Positions 60,206-64,000 of a DNA stretch of 64,000 bases are shown here, one piece after another. The stretch is taken from contig OZ220743.1 of assembly GCA_965116965.1 (NCBI GenBank), positions 1,116,001 to 1,180,000 on the forward strand, in the 5' to 3' direction. The position numbers were made by a program, and so were the translations under genes. The notes beneath the pieces were generated by a model. It ran no database searches. It worked only from the letters and a program-made list of their open reading frames with translations, and had not been told where the DNA came from. Each line of letters opens with the position of its first letter. Position 1 is the stretch's first letter. Origin of the DNA: Aldehydirespirator sp965116965. Its GTDB lineage: Bacteria; Actinomycetota; Acidimicrobiia; Acidimicrobiales; Aldehydirespiratoraceae.

Positions 60206-61462
60206 TCAATTCAAGACGTGTCGGACGGCGCGGCGCATGTCGACCTGATCAACTTCGGGGACTGCCCCGAACCGACCTTGCAGGTAGGCGCGTTCGAGGT
60301 TCACCGACTTCCGTACTCGCTCATCGCCGAACTCGGCCAGGGCCACGAGTCGTGTGGCGACGCCGGGCTCCTTCTCTGTGAGCCAGACCTCGTCACGGTT
60401 CAACACGTTTAGTAGCGAGGTGTCGTGACTGGTGAAGATCAACTGGGCTCCTCGATGGTTGGTCTGAGGATCCTGGAAGAGGCCTAGCAGCCGGGCTGAG
60501 AGTCGAGGGTGAAGACTCGCATCGATCTCATCGATCAGCAGGGTCCTTCCCGCTGCGAGGACGCCCAAGGCGGGTCCCAGCAAATGGAACCATGTTCGCG
60601 TTCCAGCTGACTCCTCTTCGAAGTCCAACGGCACGGACTCATCATCGGCGCTGCGGACGAAGCGTAGTTGACGTCTTGAGCGCTCCGAGAACCGCTCGGT
60701 CATTTCGTAGACCTGCACATCGTCGATTTCCGGGTCCGCCATGCGAAGTAGATCAAGGGCCGCGATCCGTCTCTCAGGTAGGTCCAAGACGCGTTCGCGG
60801 AAGTCACCCCGATCTTCGAGAAAGAGACGCCTAGTTGAGTCGGACTGACTAGGTCGCGGAAACAGGTATCTCGAACTCCGCGGCCTCAGTCCGAGGACGC
60901 TCGTCTTTGCGATGGCCCGGCCGGCATCGCTGAGTTGGGCATCCCCCAGACGCATGCCCGCGGAGATTGCCAAGGTCGTTGGCGTCAGCAGCTTTCGGAT
61001 TCCGGATGCCTCTTCGAGGCCGCGGCGGAATTCGATTTCGTTCCCATTGCGCTCGAACAGTGTTCGCCGTCTGCGTTCGGGGTAGCTACAGAGGCTCTCG
61101 TACAACACGGCCGAGTCGTCGAGTTCGAGTTGGTAAGAGAATCGCACGCCGTCAACCACGAGGTCCAGGTCGAACACAGACGGAGTCCTTGGTCCCTTAC
61201 CGAAACGGTGGGCGTCGCGGGGGATGTCCTCGTCCCAGCTGCGCAACGAGGTGGCCACGGCGGTGGATAGCCACGAGAGTGCGTCAAGCACGTTGGACTT
61301 GCCGGAAGCGTTAGGCCCGTAGATTCCGGCGACGGTTAGGACTTGTTCCGACAGCCGGTCGAAGCGTCGCGTCGCATCGCGGTCGTTGTCTACTGCGATC
61401 ATCGAAAGCTCCACGGGATTGAGGATGGAGCGATGATTGGATGCTTGGAACCTCAGCAACAT
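60206..61462 (-). CDS. rloA: RloA-like AAA15/AAA21 ATPase
   Basis: This 418-residue ABC/RecF-type ATPase starts at ATG 61462. Walker A is GIYGPNASGKSNVLDALSW near residue 50. A D-box-like TLLIDEIDASLHPRLSARLL near 300 and the His switch LIFTSHDTSLLNVLNRDEVW follow. The N-terminal LLRFQASNHRSILNPVELSM is typical of the AAA15 family. It is paired with rloB. RloA/RloB-type systems act in abortive phage defence, probably by coupling an ATPase sensor to a nuclease. Confidence 0.9.
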   Translation of the reverse strand: MLLRFQASNHRSILNPVELSMIAVDNDRDATRRFDRLSEQVLTVAGIYGPNASGKSNVLDALSWLSTAVATSLRSWDEDIPRDAHRFGKGPRTPSVFDLDLVVDGVRFSYQLELDDSAVLYESLCSYPERRRRTLFERNGNEIEFRRGLEEASGIRKLLTPTTLAISAGMRLGDAQLSDAGRAIAKTSVLGLRPRSSRYLFPRPSQSDSTRRLFLEDRGDFRERVLDLPERRIAALDLLRMADPEIDDVQVYEMTERFSERSRRQLRFVRSADDESVPLDFEEESAGTRTWFHLLGPALGVLAAGRTLLIDEIDASLHPRLSARLLGLFQDPQTNHRGAQLIFTSHDTSLLNVLNRDEVWLTEKEPGVATRLVALAEFGDERVRKSVNLERAYLQGRFGAVPEVDQVDMRRAVRHVLN

Positions 61463-61469
61463 GGTCAAC

Positions 61470-61496
61470 AGAGTAGCAGATCATTTGCACGTTCAA
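61470..61496 (-). promoter_or_regulatory. Candidate leaderless promoter for rloA
   Basis: On the minus strand TTGAAC (61496-61491) and TACTCT (61475-61470) are separated by 15 bases. The -10 is about eight bases from the rloA ATG, so transcription would start at or next to the start codon. The surrounding 61480-61580 is AT-rich. Confidence 0.35.
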
Positions 61497-61584
61497 GCCT
61501 AGATTCGTTAGATTCTTGCGGCTAGGCCTATGAAAATACAACAGCCAGCCTTTAGAGCTAGATTAGGATGCTTGGATGATCAGG

Positions 61585-63330
61585 TCAGGATCCTTGCTGG
61601 CGGCGCTTCTGGATGTTGGCCCACTCGTCGCGGAGGCCGACGGTGCGGTGGAACAGCATGGGCGTGTCGGGGTCGTGGGCGAAATAGCCGAGGCGCTCGA
61701 ACTGCACCACCTCGCCGGGCGCCGTGTTGGCAAGCTCGGGCTCGAGTTTGGCGCCGTCGATCAACTCGCGTGAGACGCGGTTGTACGACTCCAGCGGGTC
61801 GCGGCCGTCGGCGCCGGGGACCGGGTCGGTGAAGAGCCGGTCGTAGAGCGCCACGGTGGCATCCACCGCATGGTCGGCCGACACCCAGTGGACGGTGGCC
61901 CGCACCTTGCGGCCGTCGGGGGCCTGCCCGTCGCCGGTCTCGGGGTCGTAGGTGCACCACAGCCGCACCACCTCGCCGTCGGAATCGGTCTCCACGTCGT
62001 TGCAGCGCAGGAAGTAGCCGGCCCTCAGCCGCACCTCGCGGCCCGGCGCCAGCCGGTAGAACTTGCGGGGCGGGTCGAGCATGAAGTCGTCGCGCTCGAT
62101 CCACAGCCGCTCCGTGAACGGCACCAGCCGGTTGCCCGCCAAGGAGTCCTCGGGGTTGTTGACCGCGCTGCGGTGCTCGACCGGCCGGTCCTGCCGCGGC
62201 CAGTTGGTGATGAACACCTCCAGGGGGCGCAGCACGGCCATGCGGCGCGGGGCGATGCGGTTGAGGTGGGTCCGCACGAAAGACTCCAGCAGCTCGATCT
62301 CGTGCACACCGTTCACCCGGGCCAGGCCGATGTGGGCGCAGAACTCCCTGATGGCCTCGGGCGGGTAGCCCCGCCGGCGCAGACCCCGCAGCGTGGGCAG
62401 CCGCGGGTCGTCCCAGCCGTCCACCAGCCCCTCCTCCACGAGCGTGATCAGCCTCCGCTTCGACATGACGGTGTGGGTCAGGTTCAACCGTGCGAACTCG
62501 TACTGGCGGGGACGGTCGCCGGGCAACCGCAGGTGCTCCAGGTACCAGTCGTAGAGCTGCCGGTGGGCGTCGAACTCCAGCGAGCACAGCGAGTGGGTGA
62601 CGCCCTCTATGGCGTCGCTCTGGCCGTGGGCCCAGTCGTAGGTGGGGTAGATGCACCAGGCGTCGCCGGTGCGGAAGTGGGCGGTGTGGCGGATCCGGTA
62701 CATGACCGGGTCGCGCATCAGCATGTTGGGGTGGGCCATGTCGATCTTGGCCCGCAGCACCTTCTCGCCATTCTCGAAGCGCCCCGCCCGCATGTCGCGC
62801 AGCAGGCTCAGGTTCTTCTCCACTGAGCGGTCCCGCCAGGGGCTCTCGGTGCCCGGCGTGCTGAAGTCCCCCCGGGTGGCCGAGATGGTCTCGGCGTCCT
62901 GGTCGTCCACGTAGGCCAGCCCCTGCTGCACCAGGTGCTCGGCCCACCCGTAGAGACGCTCGAAGTAGTCGGAGGCATAGACGGCCCGGCCCTCGGGCTC
63001 GAAGCCCAGCCAGGCGATGTCGTCGGCTATGGCCCGCGCGTAGGCGGCGTCCTCGCCCTCGGGGTTGGTGTCGTCGAAGCGCAGCCGGCAGGCGCCGCCG
63101 TTCTCGGCGGCCACCTCGAAGTTCAGGCACACCGCCTTGGCGTGGCCTATGTGCAGGAACCCGTTGGGCTCGGGCGGGAAACGGGTCTGCACCCGCCCGG
63201 CGTAGGTCCCGGCCGCGTTGTCGGCCTGAACCTGCTCCCGTATGAAGTCCAGCGGCCGGTGCACGCCCCCGGCCTCGTCGCGTGTCTCGGCCACGGAGGA
63301 GTTACTAGCAGCCGATCGCGTCTCATCCAA
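61585..63330 (-). CDS. glnS: Glutaminyl-tRNA synthetase
   Basis: This class I synthetase of 581 residues charges tRNA-Gln with glutamine directly. The HIGH-type motif FPPEPNGFLHIGHAKAV is near residue 51. RLRFDDTNPEGEDAAYARAI, CIYPTYDWAHGQSDAIEGVT, THSLCSLEFDAHRQLYDWYL and the KMSKS equivalent VMSKRRL follow. GVHEIELLESFVR is also characteristic, separating it from GluRS. TTG 63330 or GTG 63294 are possible starts. GlnRS is uncommon in actinobacteria, where GatCAB usually makes Gln-tRNA. Confidence 0.93.
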   Translation of the reverse strand: MDETRSAASNSSVAETRDEAGGVHRPLDFIREQVQADNAAGTYAGRVQTRFPPEPNGFLHIGHAKAVCLNFEVAAENGGACRLRFDDTNPEGEDAAYARAIADDIAWLGFEPEGRAVYASDYFERLYGWAEHLVQQGLAYVDDQDAETISATRGDFSTPGTESPWRDRSVEKNLSLLRDMRAGRFENGEKVLRAKIDMAHPNMLMRDPVMYRIRHTAHFRTGDAWCIYPTYDWAHGQSDAIEGVTHSLCSLEFDAHRQLYDWYLEHLRLPGDRPRQYEFARLNLTHTVMSKRRLITLVEEGLVDGWDDPRLPTLRGLRRRGYPPEAIREFCAHIGLARVNGVHEIELLESFVRTHLNRIAPRRMAVLRPLEVFITNWPRQDRPVEHRSAVNNPEDSLAGNRLVPFTERLWIERDDFMLDPPRKFYRLAPGREVRLRAGYFLRCNDVETDSDGEVVRLWCTYDPETGDGQAPDGRKVRATVHWVSADHAVDATVALYDRLFTDPVPGADGRDPLESYNRVSRELIDGAKLEPELANTAPGEVVQFERLGYFAHDPDTPMLFHRTVGLRDEWANIQKRRQQGS

Positions 63331-63375
63331 CGGACCCGGTCGCCGCGCCGCCCTGACGCGCCGTCCAGGGGGCCG

Positions 63376-64000
63376 CTAGGTGTCGGCTTGGCCCAGGTAG
63401 GAGGCTCTCAGGTCGGGGTGGGCCAGCAGGTTCTCGGCGGTGTCGTCGAGCACCACCCGGCCGGTTTGCAGCACCCAGCCCCTGTCCGCGATGGACAGGG
63501 CCATGTTGGCGTTCTGCTCCACCATGAACACGGTCAGGCCGGCTTCGTGGATCTGCTGGATGAGTTCGAAGTTCTGCTGCACGAGTGCGGGGGCCAGGCC
63601 CATCGAGGGCTCGTCCATCAACAGCACCCGGGGCTTGGCCATCAGCGCCCGGCCCATGGCCACCATCTGCTGCTCGCCCCCCGACAGCGTGCCCGCCTTC
63701 TGGCTGAGGCGCTCCCGGACCCGGGGGAACAGTTCGAACACCCGCGCCATGTCGGCGGCAATGCCGTCGGTGTCGGACCGCAGGTAGGCGCCCAGGTCGA
63801 GGTTCTCGCGCACGCTGAGGCGCTTGAACAGGCGGCGGTTCTCCGGGACCATGGTCACGCCGCGGGCTACCCGGTAGCTGGTCGGCTTGTCGTTGACGAC
63901 CTCGCCGTCGAGCACGACCTCCCCCGACGTCGGCTTGAGCATGCCGAGCAGGGTCTTGAGAGTGGTGGACTTGCCGCTGGCGTTGCCTCCCAGCAGGCAG
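63376..64000 (-). CDS. livF: Branched-chain-amino-acid-type ABC transporter ATPase LivF, 3' part
   Basis: The frame runs off the window end, so the first part of the gene is missing. Walker A LLGGNASGKSTTLK is just inside the edge; it has NAS in place of the usual NGA. LSGGEQQMVAMGRAL, LLMDEPSMGLAPALVQQNF and VFMVEQNANMALSIAD follow. The LivF-type tail LLAHPDLRASYLG is present. It probably belongs to a liv transporter extending past the window. Confidence 0.9.
   Translation of the reverse strand, partial: CLLGGNASGKSTTLKTLLGMLKPTSGEVVLDGEVVNDKPTSYRVARGVTMVPENRRLFKRLSVRENLDLGAYLRSDTDGIAADMARVFELFPRVRERLSQKAGTLSGGEQQMVAMGRALMAKPRVLLMDEPSMGLAPALVQQNFELIQQIHEAGLTVFMVEQNANMALSIADRGWVLQTGRVVLDDTAENLLAHPDLRASYLGQADT

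Overview
The window is about 64 kb of high-GC bacterial DNA. Many genes overlap by ATGA or GTGA, GTG and TTG starts are common, and the gene set (HemQ, PAC2, FdhD, a Tad pilus locus, HpnCDE squalene synthesis, actinobacterial-style B12 genes, Thr/Pro-rich lipoproteins) points to an actinobacterium, possibly the Acidimicrobiia. The class-level placement is inference. Several families of short interspersed repeats recur across the window and sometimes overlap stop codons or enter coding sequence.

Region 1 (1-3.2 kb) is the end of a phosphorothioation cluster: 3' part of dndC, then complete dndD and dndE. A transposase remnant follows immediately. Region 2 (3.9-14.5 kb) is a second defence-type cassette bracketed by two directly repeated ~120 bp sequences. 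It holds a large PglX/Eco57I-type adenine methyltransferase, a phospholipase-D-like/SNF2 helicase and a DUF4268 nuclease-like protein. The 3' half of the methyltransferase is the most unusual feature in the window. It carries a run of 13 G, a (GA)31 tract, two tandem diverged copies of one protein module in two frames, three tandem diverged copies of another module in all three frames, and two tandem copies of the C-terminal domain. This looks like a doubly phase-variable, frame-staggered specificity region.

Region 3 (14.6-24.8 kb) has a DMT-like transporter and a minus-strand Tad/Flp pilus operon (lipoprotein, Thr/Pro repeat surface protein, CpaB-like, TadA, TadB, a small repeat ORF, TadC, a pilin-like peptide and three TadE-like proteins). 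Region 4 (25-33.7 kb) carries hpnCDE, a LytR_C protein, glycerate kinase, a MoaD-like protein, CIRCE-controlled groEL and a nitrobindin. Region 5 (33.7-44.8 kb) is mostly metabolism: PQQ-type sugar dehydrogenase, GNAT, acetoacetyl-CoA synthetase, PAC2, Nudix, HemQ, FdhD, TesB, GtrA, a methyltransferase and a polysaccharide deacetylase.

Region 6 (44.8-51.6 kb) is a corrinoid uptake and salvage operon behind a cobalamin riboswitch: btuF, btuC, btuD, cobO, cobU, cobT, cobS. The BtuD ATPase carries an in-frame copy of a dispersed repeat. Region 7 (51.7-59.1 kb) has an AIM24-type protein and a homoprotocatechuate-type meta-cleavage set (hpaH, quinone oxidoreductase, hpaG, hpaF, hpaE and a succinate-semialdehyde dehydrogenase). 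Region 8 (59.2-64 kb) is a lower-GC RloA/RloB abortive-infection pair, then glutaminyl-tRNA synthetase and the start of a LivF-type ABC ATPase cut by the window edge. No tRNA, rRNA or CRISPR array was recognised.
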